DNA from: Nocardioides zhouii
GTDB lineage: Bacteria > Actinomycetota > Actinomycetes > Propionibacteriales > Nocardioidaceae
Direction: 5' to 3'
NCBI RefSeq assembly: GCF_004137345.1
Contig: NZ_SDWV01000007.1
Span: 124,001-188,000 of the forward strand
DNA length: 64,000 bases
The notes below the pieces were generated by a model. The model was not told the origin of the DNA. It ran no database searches and was given only the letters and a program-made list of their open reading frames with translations. Positions 1-7,113 of this stretch are shown here, in pieces (the first letter of the stretch is position 1; each line of letters starts with the position of its first letter). Position numbers and translations under genes: made by a program.

Positions 1-877
1 CCTCATCATCGCCGGTGGCGTCGAGTCGATGAGCCGCGTGCAGATGGGCAGCGACGGCGGCGCCTGGGCGATGGACCCGGCCACCGCGCTGCAGACCGGC
101 TTCGTGCCGCAGGGCATCGGCGCCGACCTGATCGCCACGATCGAGGGCTGGAACCGCGAGGACGTCGACGCGTACGCCGCCGAGTCCCACCACCGCGCCG
201 CGAAGGCGTGGGCCAACGGCTACTTCGACGGAGCCGTCATCCCGGTCAAGGACCTCAGCGGCGTGACCGTGCTCGACCGCGACGAGACCGTTCGACCCGA
301 CACCTCGGTCGAGGGCCTCGCCGGCCTCAAGCCCTCGTTCGCCGGGATCGGCAAGGACGCCGGCTTCGACGACGTCGCGCTGGAGAAGTACCACTGGATC
401 CCCGCGATCGACCACGTCCACCACGCCGGCAACTCCTCGGGCATCGTCGACGGCGCTGCCGTGATGGCGATCGGCACCGAGGAGGTCGGCACGTCGCTGG
501 GGCTGACCCCGCGGGCCCGGATCATCTCGACCGCCGTGTCGGGCGCCGACCCCACGATCATGCTCACCGGCCCGGCCCCCGCCGCGCGCAAGGCCCTCGC
601 CCGCGCCGGCCTCGAGGTCGAGGACATCGACCTCTTCGAGATCAACGAGGCCTTCGCCGCCGTCGCCATGCGCTTCATGCGCGACCTCGGCATCAGCCAC
701 GAGATCACCAACGTCAACGGCGGCGCGATCGCGATGGGCCACCCCCTCGGCGCCACCGGCGCGATGATCCTCGGCACCCTCGTCGACGAGCTCGCCCGCC
801 GCGACCTCAAGCGCGGCCTCGCCACGCTCTGCGTCGGCGGCGGCATGGGGATTGCGACGATCGTCGAGCTCGTCTGA
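1..877 (+). CDS. fadA: Acetyl-CoA acyltransferase (thiolase), 5' end missing
   Basis: Thiolase performing the last step of beta-oxidation, cleaving 3-ketoacyl-CoA with CoA. The frame is open from base 2 and reads [12 protein letters not shown], the thiolase motif just after the N-terminal catalytic Cys region, so roughly the first 110 residues lie outside the window. Seen further on: INEAFAA, the GHPLGATG motif with the catalytic His, and CVGGGMG with the C-terminal catalytic Cys near the end. The next gene on the same strand is a FadB-type protein 100 bases away, the usual fadA-fadB pairing. Family assignment is secure; substrate chain length cannot be read from the sequence. Confidence 0.95.
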   Translation, partial: LIIAGGVESMSRVQMGSDGGAWAMDPATALQTGFVPQGIGADLIATIEGWNREDVDAYAAESHHRAAKAWANGYFDGAVIPVKDLSGVTVLDRDETVRPDTSVEGLAGLKPSFAGIGKDAGFDDVALEKYHWIPAIDHVHHAGNSSGIVDGAAVMAIGTEEVGTSLGLTPRARIISTAVSGADPTIMLTGPAPAARKALARAGLEVEDIDLFEINEAFAAVAMRFMRDLGISHEITNVNGGAIAMGHPLGATGAMILGTLVDELARRDLKRGLATLCVGGGMGIATIVELV

Positions 878-890
878 CCTTCCTCTCGGC

Positions 891-961
891 CCGGGGTAGT
901 CCAGTGAGAATTGGCTGCCCCGGAGCCGCGAGCACGACCACTTGCCACTGGACTACCCCGG
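891..961. repeat. Intergenic inverted repeat, 16-bp perfect arms
   Basis: CCGGGGTAGTCCAGTG at 891-906 is mirrored by CACTGGACTACCCCGG at 946-961, separated by 39 bases. It lies 13 bases after the thiolase stop and ends 16 bases before the FadB start. There is no T-run after it, so it is not a classical intrinsic terminator, though it could attenuate fadB. The same arm sequence recurs at 38881-38989, which makes this a dispersed family rather than a local accident. Confidence 0.85.
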
Positions 962-977
962 CAGACAGGACCTCCGC

Positions 978-3215
978 ATGAGCACGACCCAGACCCAGAC
1001 CGCCGTCCGCTACGACCGCGACGCCGACGGCATCGTCACGCTGACCCTCGACGACCCGAACACCAGCGCCAACACCATGAACGAGCTCTACCTCTCGTCC
1101 ATGGAGGCGGCCGTCCGGCGCCTGTACGACGAGCAGGACGACGTCACCGGTGTGGTCCTGGCGAGCGCCAAGAAGACTTTCTTCGCCGGAGGCAACCTCA
1201 AGAGCATGGTCACCGCGACCCCGGACGACGCCGACGAGATCTTCGCGATGGGCGAGGCCGTGAAGTCCAGCCTGCGCCGGCTCGAGACCTTCCCGCGGCC
1301 CGTCGTCGCGGCGATCAACGGCGCCGCCCTCGGTGGCGGCCTGGAGATCGCACTGGCTGCCAACCGCCGCATCGCCGTCGACGACCGCTCGGTGAAGATC
1401 GGGCTGCCCGAGTCGACGCTCGGCCTGCTGCCCGGGGGCGGCGGGGTCACCCGCGTCGTACGCATGCTGGGGTTGCAGTCCGCGCTGATGGACGTGCTGA
1501 TGCCGGGCACGCAGTTCGACCCGCAGGGTGCGCTGGCGAAGGGCCTCATCGACGAGGTGCTTCCGACGCGTGAGGAGCTCGTGCCGGCCGCCAAGGCATG
1601 GATCCTGTCGCACCAGGGCGACGAGGACGCGGCGAAGAACCCGTGGGACCGCGCCGGCTACAAGATGCCCGGCGGCACCCCGAAGACCCCGGCGCTGGCA
1701 CAGTTCCTGCCGGCGTTCCCCGCGCTGCTGCGCAAGCAGACCAAGGGCGCCATCTACCCCGCGCCGCGCGCGATCATGAGCGCAGCGGTCGAGGGCGCGC
1801 AGGTCGACTTCGACACCGCGTCGCGCATCGAGAGCCGCTACTTCACCAACCTGGTCGTCAGCCAGCAGTCGAAGAACATGATCCAGGCGTTCTTCTTCGA
1901 CCTCCAGGCGATCAACTCCGGATCCCTGCGTCCGCAGGGCATCGAGCGCTGGCATGCCACCAAGGTCGGCGTGCTCGGCGCCGGGATGATGGGTGCCGGC
2001 ATCGCGTACTCGTGCGCCCGCGCCGGCATGCAGGTCGTGCTCAAGGACGTCTCGCTCGAGTCGGCCGAGAAGGGCAAGGCGTACACCGGGAAGCTCAACG
2101 CCAAGGGCATCGAGCGCGGCAAGCTGACGCAGGAGAAGGCCGACGAGCTGCTCGGCCGGATCACCGCCACCGCCGACCCTGCGGACCTCGCCGGCTGCGA
2201 CCTAGTCATCGAGGCCGTCTTCGAGGACCCGTCGCTGAAGGCCAAGGTCTTCGCGGAGGTGGCGCCGTTCGTGAACGACGACGCGCTGCTGTGCTCGAAC
2301 ACCTCCACGCTGCCGATCACCGAGCTCGCGGGCGGCATCGACCGTCCCGCCGACTTCATCGGCCTGCACTTCTTCAGCCCCGTCGACAAGATGCCGCTGG
2401 TCGAGATCATCCGCGGCAAGGAGACCTCCGACGTGGCGCTGGCCAAGGCGTACGACGTCGTCCAGCAGATCCGCAAGACGCCGATCGTGGTCAACGACGC
2501 CCGCGGTTTCTACACCTCGCGGGTCATCGGCACCCAGATCAACGAGGGCCTGACGATGCTCGCCGAGGGCGTGCACCCGGTCTCGCTGGAGCGCGCCGCG
2601 ACGTCAGCCGGCTTCCCGGTGGGGCCGCTGCAGATCAGCGACGAGCTCAACATGGAGCTGATGGCCAAGATCCGCAAGGCCACCGAGGACGCCGCCGCAC
2701 GCGACGGCGTCGACCTGGGCGACTACCGCGCCGGTGACGTGATCGCGACGATGATCGGGCTCGGTCGGCCCTCCCGGCTCAAGGGCGCGGGCTTCTACGA
2801 CTACGACGACAACGGCCGGCGTACGACCCTGTGGCCCGGGCTCGCCGAGACGTTCCCCACGGCTGGCGCTGGAGGGGGCGAGCAGCAGGTCCCGATCCGC
2901 GACGTACGCGACCGGATGCTCTTCATCGAGGCGATCGAGACCGCGAAGTGCTTCGAGGAGGGCGTCATCACCTCCGCCGCCGCGGCCAACATCGGCTCGA
3001 TCATGGGCATCGGCTTCCCCGCGCTGACCGGTGGTGCCGCCCAGTTCATGACCGGCTGGCAGGCGCTCGACGAGACCGGCCACGGCGTCGGCCCCATCGG
3101 GCTCGCCGCGTTCCTGGCTCGCGCCGACGAGCTCGCCGAGGCGTACGGCGACCGCTTCCGCCCCACGGCGTACCTCCGCGACCTGGCAGCGAAGGGCGAG
3201 TCCTTCCCCGCCTGA
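978..3215 (+). CDS. fadB: FadB-type enoyl-CoA hydratase / 3-hydroxyacyl-CoA dehydrogenase
   Basis: Multifunctional fatty-acid oxidation protein, about 745 residues, hydrating enoyl-CoA and oxidising 3-hydroxyacyl-CoA with NAD. The N-terminal crotonase domain (about 1-190) keeps both catalytic glutamates: Glu123 in GGGLEIALAA and Glu145 in GLPESTLGLLPGGGG. The NAD-binding domain starts near residue 328 with GAGMMGAG and contains the GLHFFSPV motif with the catalytic His, followed by 3HCDH C-terminal domains. I place the start at ATG 978 (MSTTQTQT); an in-frame ATG at 942 lies inside the inverted repeat and adds unconserved residues. It pairs with the upstream thiolase in one transcription unit. 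Confidence 0.93.
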   Translation: MSTTQTQTAVRYDRDADGIVTLTLDDPNTSANTMNELYLSSMEAAVRRLYDEQDDVTGVVLASAKKTFFAGGNLKSMVTATPDDADEIFAMGEAVKSSLRRLETFPRPVVAAINGAALGGGLEIALAANRRIAVDDRSVKIGLPESTLGLLPGGGGVTRVVRMLGLQSALMDVLMPGTQFDPQGALAKGLIDEVLPTREELVPAAKAWILSHQGDEDAAKNPWDRAGYKMPGGTPKTPALAQFLPAFPALLRKQTKGAIYPAPRAIMSAAVEGAQVDFDTASRIESRYFTNLVVSQQSKNMIQAFFFDLQAINSGSLRPQGIERWHATKVGVLGAGMMGAGIAYSCARAGMQVVLKDVSLESAEKGKAYTGKLNAKGIERGKLTQEKADELLGRITATADPADLAGCDLVIEAVFEDPSLKAKVFAEVAPFVNDDALLCSNTSTLPITELAGGIDRPADFIGLHFFSPVDKMPLVEIIRGKETSDVALAKAYDVVQQIRKTPIVVNDARGFYTSRVIGTQINEGLTMLAEGVHPVSLERAATSAGFPVGPLQISDELNMELMAKIRKATEDAAARDGVDLGDYRAGDVIATMIGLGRPSRLKGAGFYDYDDNGRRTTLWPGLAETFPTAGAGGGEQQVPIRDVRDRMLFIEAIETAKCFEEGVITSAAAANIGSIMGIGFPALTGGAAQFMTGWQALDETGHGVGPIGLAAFLARADELAEAYGDRFRPTAYLRDLAAKGESFPA

Positions 3216-3320
3216 CCGGGCACTTCCTCGCGCTGAGGGACGCTGACCGGGCACTTCCTTGCGCTGCTACCGCGAGGAAGTGCCCGGTCGCTGCATTTCA
3301 CCGCGAGGAAGTGCCCGGTC
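3214..3320. repeat. Nested inverted repeat, two left and two right 19-base arms
   Basis: GACCGGGCACTTCCTCGCG occurs at 3214-3232 and, with one change, at 3245-3263. Its reverse complement CGCGAGGAAGTGCCCGGTC follows at 3271-3289 and 3302-3320. The order is left-left-right-right, so inner and outer arms can both pair. It begins on the stop codon of fadB and ends 15 bases before the next start. It may terminate fadB transcription, but no T-run follows and the duplicated half-arms are not needed for that. Confidence 0.85.
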
Positions 3321-3323
3321 GGC

Positions 3324-3329
3324 GAGAAT
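3324..3329 (+). promoter_or_regulatory. -10-like box for leaderless start
   Basis: GAGAAT lies exactly 6 bases before the GTG at 3336, and no Shine-Dalgarno is visible there. This spacing puts transcription start on the start codon, the actinobacterial leaderless layout. Four other genes in this window show the same arrangement. Confidence 0.4.
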
Positions 3330-3335
3330 GTATGG

Positions 3336-4040
3336 GTGAGCCAGCCCCCGCCCCCCGCGGTCCTCGTCCGCGACCTCCACGTCCGCTTCGGCGACGTCGA
3401 GGCCGTCTCGGGTGTCGACCTGAGCGCCGACAGCGGGCAGGCGACCGCGCTGCTCGGCCGCAACGGCGCAGGCAAGTCGACCACGATGAAGGTCCTCGCC
3501 GGAGTGGTGCCGCCGACCGCCGGTGAGGTCACCGTGGGCGGCCACGACGCCGCCTCCGACGCCCTCGGCGTGAAGCGGGTCGTCGGCTACTGCCCCGACG
3601 TGGGCGGCCTGGTCCCGCGGGCGACGCCGTGGGAGCACCTGCAGCTCAGCGCCCGGCTGCGTCGGATGGACGACTGGGAGGAGCGCGGCCGCGACATGCT
3701 CGAGCGCTTCGAGCTCGGCGATGTCGCGCACCGGGTCGTCGGCGGGTTCAGCCACGGCATGAGCCGCCGGCTCAGCGTGGTGCTAGCCGCCCTGCACGAG
3801 CCCTCGGTCCTGTTGCTCGACGAGCCGTTCGACGGCGTCGACCCGCTCGGCGTCGAGGCCACCCTGGAGGTCGTGGCCGACGCGCGCGCCCGCGGTGCCT
3901 GCGTCCTGCTCTCCACCCACTTGCGCGACCTCGCCCTCGAGGCCTGCAGCACGGCGGTCGTGCTGCGCGGCGGCAACCGCGTCGCCGCCATGCAGGCCGG
4001 CGAGCTCACCGGCGAGGCCTACCGTGCGCTCCTCGACTGA
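3336..4040 (+). CDS. ABC-2 type transporter ATP-binding protein
   Basis: ATPase subunit of an ABC exporter, 234 residues, a normal length for a single-domain subunit. Walker A is GRNGAGKST (41-49), the signature is FSHGM (138-142) where LSGGQ is usual, Walker B with the catalytic Glu is VLLLDEP (158-164), and the switch His is in LLSTHL. The GTG start is set by the -10-like box 6 bases upstream. The stop overlaps the start of the membrane subunit by 17 bases, so the two are translationally coupled. Substrate unknown; related pairs export drugs, lipids or peptides. Confidence 0.88.
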   Translation: MSQPPPPAVLVRDLHVRFGDVEAVSGVDLSADSGQATALLGRNGAGKSTTMKVLAGVVPPTAGEVTVGGHDAASDALGVKRVVGYCPDVGGLVPRATPWEHLQLSARLRRMDDWEERGRDMLERFELGDVAHRVVGGFSHGMSRRLSVVLAALHEPSVLLLDEPFDGVDPLGVEATLEVVADARARGACVLLSTHLRDLALEACSTAVVLRGGNRVAAMQAGELTGEAYRALLD

Positions 4041-5562
4041 CGGCTGGGCCGATGCGCTTCGCGACACCGGCCACCTGGTCGCCTTCCGCGCCCGGACCGT
4101 ACGCCGCCGCAGGGCCTCGGCCGTCGGCCTGGTCGTGGTCCTGCTGCTGACCGCGGGCTTCGCGGTCGGGCCGAGCTCCTTCGACCTGCACACCTCGGGG
4201 TCCTCCGCACTCGACCGGGCGGTCTCTGCGCTGGAGGGCAACCTCGGCGGCACCTTCGCCGGCTTCCTGCTGCTGGCCATCAGCGCGGCGATGGGCAGCG
4301 GCGGCGGTCGCGAGCTGCTGTCGCGCAGCGAGGTCGCGATCCATCCCGTCAGCCCGGTCACCGAGCACCTCGGCGCCCTCCTGCTCGCGCCGCTCAACCT
4401 CGCCTGGCTCGTCCAGATGTGGAGCCTGCTCGCGATTACCGCGCTCGTCACCCCGCCCGAGCGGCTGCTCGGCGCCCAGCTGGTGGTGCTCGCGTGGGTG
4501 CTTGCCGCGACGGGCATCGGCCAGGCGATCGGCTGGACGGCGGAGGGAGTGCGGCGTACGACCCATGGCGTCGTCGTGGTCCGCGTCGTCAGCGGCGTGG
4601 TCGTGGTCGTCCTCGCCGGACTGCACCTCGCCGGGGCCCTCGGCCCACTGGTCCGCTCGCTCCCGACGACGTGGATGGCCGAGACGGCCCAGACCACGAG
4701 CTGGCCCGTGGCAGCGCTGCTCCTGCTGGCGCTCGCAGTGGTCGGCGTCGTCGTCGGCGCCCGCCCGGCGGCCTGGGCCCTCGGGCTGCAGCCGCGCGAA
4801 GAGCTGCGCGTCCAGTCCGGGGTGCACGAGGCGCGCCACGCGCCCGCGCCGCGGTGGGGCTCGCCCGACCGTGCCCTCCTGCGTCGGCTCGACCGAGGCT
4901 CGGTCTGGCGCTCGGTCGGCATGCGTCGCGGACTCCTGGTCCTCGGCATCGGTCCCGGCCTGGTGGCGCTCGTCGCCGGACTCCAGTGGAGCTCGGTGAT
5001 GTTGCTGCCCGGCCTGACCGCGAGCGGCGCAGCGCTGCTGTTCGGCGTCAACGCCTGGTGCCTCGACGGCAAGGGCATGGTCTGGCGCGAGACGCTCCCG
5101 GTGTCCGCGGCCGACGTGTTCGACGTACGAGCGCTCGTCGTCGCCGAGTGCATGGCGATGGTGTCCGGCGTGACCGTCGTGCTCGCGCTGCTCCGCAACG
5201 GGCTGCCGCCTCTCGTCGTCGGCGCGGCCGTCCTCTCGTGCTGGCTCGTTGTGCTTGTCCAGGTCCTCGCGATCGTGATGTCGTGGTCGATCCGCGCGCC
5301 CTTCTCCGTCGACCTCTCCTCGCCCCGCGCGACGCCGGCGCCGCACGCGTCGATGGCGGCGTACGCCGGCAAGCTCTCGCTCGTCACCACGCTCACCGGC
5401 ATGGTCTTCACGACCATCTCGACCGGGCCGTGGGCCTGGCTCCCTCCCGCCATGGCCGTCCCGTTCCTCGCCTGGTCGACCGTCCGCCTCGTCCGCGCCC
5501 GCCGTCGCTGGCTCGCCCCCGCCGAGCGGGCCCGGGTCGTCCTCACGGTCGCGGCCGTCTGA
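4024..5562 (+). CDS. ABC transporter membrane subunit (putative)
   Basis: Large hydrophobic protein of about 512 residues following the ATPase. GTG 4024 (VRSSTDGWADALRD) overlaps the ATPase gene by 17 bases; the longer open frame upstream is in ATPase coding sequence. Many hydrophobic segments are visible, the first just after a basic stretch near residue 30 and others spread over two halves with a hydrophilic Arg/His-rich centre around residues 255-290. It resembles the unnamed permeases that accompany ABC-2 ATPases in actinobacteria. I recognise no substrate motif; the assignment as membrane partner rests on hydropathy and coupling. Confidence 0.75.
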   Translation: MRSSTDGWADALRDTGHLVAFRARTVRRRRASAVGLVVVLLLTAGFAVGPSSFDLHTSGSSALDRAVSALEGNLGGTFAGFLLLAISAAMGSGGGRELLSRSEVAIHPVSPVTEHLGALLLAPLNLAWLVQMWSLLAITALVTPPERLLGAQLVVLAWVLAATGIGQAIGWTAEGVRRTTHGVVVVRVVSGVVVVVLAGLHLAGALGPLVRSLPTTWMAETAQTTSWPVAALLLLALAVVGVVVGARPAAWALGLQPREELRVQSGVHEARHAPAPRWGSPDRALLRRLDRGSVWRSVGMRRGLLVLGIGPGLVALVAGLQWSSVMLLPGLTASGAALLFGVNAWCLDGKGMVWRETLPVSAADVFDVRALVVAECMAMVSGVTVVLALLRNGLPPLVVGAAVLSCWLVVLVQVLAIVMSWSIRAPFSVDLSSPRATPAPHASMAAYAGKLSLVTTLTGMVFTTISTGPWAWLPPAMAVPFLAWSTVRLVRARRRWLAPAERARVVLTVAAV

Positions 5563-5578
5563 GGGCTGCCCGCTTGCA

Positions 5579-5604
5579 GGAGTCACCGCTGAAGCGGTGA
5601 CTCC
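5579..5604. terminator. Perfect 26-base hairpin after ABC operon
   Basis: GGAGTCACCGCT at 5579-5590 pairs with AGCGGTGACTCC at 5593-5604 around a 2-base centre, 17 bases after the permease stop. A weaker outer CCCGC/GCGGG pair flanks it. Position suggests a terminator lacking a U-tract. A second perfect palindrome, GCCGTTGCAACGGC, follows at 5616-5629. Confidence 0.6.
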
Positions 5605-5689
5605 GTCGCGGGTAGGCCGTTGCAACGGCACAGCAGCGCAAGACTTCCCCCAACCGCCCCTCGGCGGAGGGATGCTCAACGGCATGCAT

Positions 5690-5715
5690 ACGTGGTATAC
5701 ATACCCGGTATCCAC
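5690..5715. promoter_or_regulatory. Probable PadR operator
   Basis: A conspicuously AT-rich patch reads GGTATACATACC at 5694-5705, a palindrome around AC, directly followed by GGTATCC at 5707-5713, giving a third half-site. It lies 41-66 bases before the PadR start. PadR-family repressors commonly autoregulate through such dyads, so this is the likely operator for padR and the exporter genes behind it. Confidence 0.6.
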
Positions 5716-5755
5716 TGCTCACGGGGGGCGGCGGAGGGTGACCACGGAGGCGCGG

Positions 5756-6397
5756 ATGTCGATCCGGCAGGCGATGCTGGCGATCCTGGAGCAGGGGCCG
5801 ATGTACGGCTACCAGCTGCGGGCCGAGTTCGAGCAGCGCACGGGGGAGACCTGGCCGCTCAACATCGGGCAGGTCTACACGACCCTGACGCGCCTGGAGC
5901 GTGACGGACTGGTCGAGGTCGTCGTTGAGGAGGCAGCGAGCGGGAACGCCGGGCACGGGGGTGCCGGCGAACCGCTCGGATCCGACCGTACGCACGTCTA
6001 CCGCGCCACCGAGGCCGGACGGAGCGAGGTGTCGGCGTGGTTCGCCACGCCGGTGCCTCGCTCCCAGCCGCCGCGCGACGAGCTGGCCATCAAGCTCGCG
6101 ATCGCCGTGACGCTGCCCGGCGTCGACGTCGGCTCGATCATCCAGCGCCAGCGCAGCGCCACGATGACCTCGCTCCAGGACTACACCCGCCTCAAGCGCA
6201 CCGGCCGCGCCGCGACGCCCCAGGATTCCGCCGACCTGGCCTGGAGCCTGGTTCTCGACTCGCTCGTCTTCGACGCCGAGGCCGAGGTGCGGTGGCTCGA
6301 CCACTGCGAGGCCCGGCTGCGGCGCGCGGCGGTGGAGCGTGGAGACGTACGCACGGGCGCCGCGAGCGCGAACAGGACCGAGGGGGCTCCCCGATGA
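5756..6397 (+). CDS. PadR family transcriptional regulator
   Basis: Winged-helix repressor of about 213 residues. The start MSIRQAMLAILEQGPMYGYQ is the classic PadR N-terminus, with GGAGG 5 bases upstream; an in-frame GTG at 5738 is possible but poorly placed against its ribosome site. INIGQVYTTLTRLERDG-type recognition helix residues are present, and an alpha-helical C-terminal dimerisation domain follows. Between the wing (LVEVVVEE) and HVYRATEAG sits an unusual Gly/Ala-rich stretch, residues about 61-74, encoded by a palindrome (5938-5977). Its stop overlaps the next start (ATGA), so it is the first gene of a regulator-exporter operon, probably autoregulated. Confidence 0.9.
   Translation: MSIRQAMLAILEQGPMYGYQLRAEFEQRTGETWPLNIGQVYTTLTRLERDGLVEVVVEEAASGNAGHGGAGEPLGSDRTHVYRATEAGRSEVSAWFATPVPRSQPPRDELAIKLAIAVTLPGVDVGSIIQRQRSATMTSLQDYTRLKRTGRAATPQDSADLAWSLVLDSLVFDAEAEVRWLDHCEARLRRAAVERGDVRTGAASANRTEGAPR
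5938..5977. repeat. Intragenic palindrome inside padR
   Basis: GAGCGG at 5938-5943 pairs with CCGCTC at 5972-5977. Inside, CGCCGG pairs with CCGGCG, and GCAC with GTGC, around a G-rich centre. The 40 bases encode Gly/Ala/Asn/His residues in the wing loop, where relatives normally have a short charged turn. It looks like an in-frame insertion. Confidence 0.6.
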
Positions 6398-7113
6398 ACG
6401 CCGTCCTCCACCTCGCCGCCGTCTCGCGCGTCCACGGCCAGGGCGCGACCGAGGTCCACGCCCTGCGCAGCGTCACGTTCCGGGCACGCCCCGGCGAGCT
6501 CGTCGCCGTGATGGGTCCGTCGGGTTCGGGCAAGTCGACCCTGCTGACCCTGGCCGGCGGCCTCGACGCCCCGACGTCGGGCTCGGTCTGGATCGAGGGC
6601 ACCGACCTGGCCTCGCTCGACAACGCCGGCCGCGCGCGCATCCGGCGTACGTCCGTGGGCTACGTCTTCCAGGACTTCAACCTGATCCCCGCGCTCACGG
6701 CCGCCGAGAACGTCGCCCTGCCCCGCGAGCTCGACGGCGAGAAGTCGAAGATCGCGCGCCGGCTCGCGCTCGTCGCGCTGGAGGAGGTCGGCATCGTCGA
6801 CCTCGTCGACCGGTTCCCGGACGAGATGTCGGGCGGCCAGCAGCAGCGGGTCGCGATCGCCCGCGCCATCGTCGGCGAGCGCCGGCTGATCCTGGCCGAC
6901 GAGCCGACCGGGGCCCTCGACACCGACACCGGCGAGGAGATCCTGCGACTCCTCCGGGCCCGCTGCGACGCCGGCGCGGCCGGGGTGATGGTGACCCACG
7001 AGGCCCGGCACGCGGCCTGGGCCGACCGGGTGGTCTTCCTGCGCGACGGCGTCATCGTCGACGAGACCGGCGCCGACGAGCCGGAGACCCTGCTGGCAGG
7101 GGAGACGAGGTGA
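6394..7113 (+). CDS. MacB/LolD-type ABC transporter ATPase
   Basis: ATPase of the MacB/LolD/FtsE class, 239 residues. Walker A GPSGSGKST (41-49), Q-loop VFQDFNLIP, signature MSGGQQQR (145-152), Walker B LILADE (165-170) followed by PTGALD, and switch His in VTHEARHA are all intact. The ATG overlaps the padR stop. Partner permease follows with a GTGA overlap. Relatives work with FtsX-fold permeases in mechanotransmission, exporting peptides, toxins or lipoproteins rather than importing. PadR control suggests it responds to a small molecule or antimicrobial. Confidence 0.92.
   Translation: MNAVLHLAAVSRVHGQGATEVHALRSVTFRARPGELVAVMGPSGSGKSTLLTLAGGLDAPTSGSVWIEGTDLASLDNAGRARIRRTSVGYVFQDFNLIPALTAAENVALPRELDGEKSKIARRLALVALEEVGIVDLVDRFPDEMSGGQQQRVAIARAIVGERRLILADEPTGALDTDTGEEILRLLRARCDAGAAGVMVTHEARHAAWADRVVFLRDGVIVDETGADEPETLLAGETR

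Noticed and set aside
942..978. Upstream ATG at 942 as the fadB start
   Set aside because: It lies inside the inverted repeat, adds 12 residues unlike the family, and ATG 978 gives the typical N-terminus.
3214..3320. Possible CRISPR-like array of 19-base repeats
   Set aside because: Only four units, two in each orientation, with unequal short gaps. CRISPR repeats are direct and evenly spaced, and no cas gene is near.
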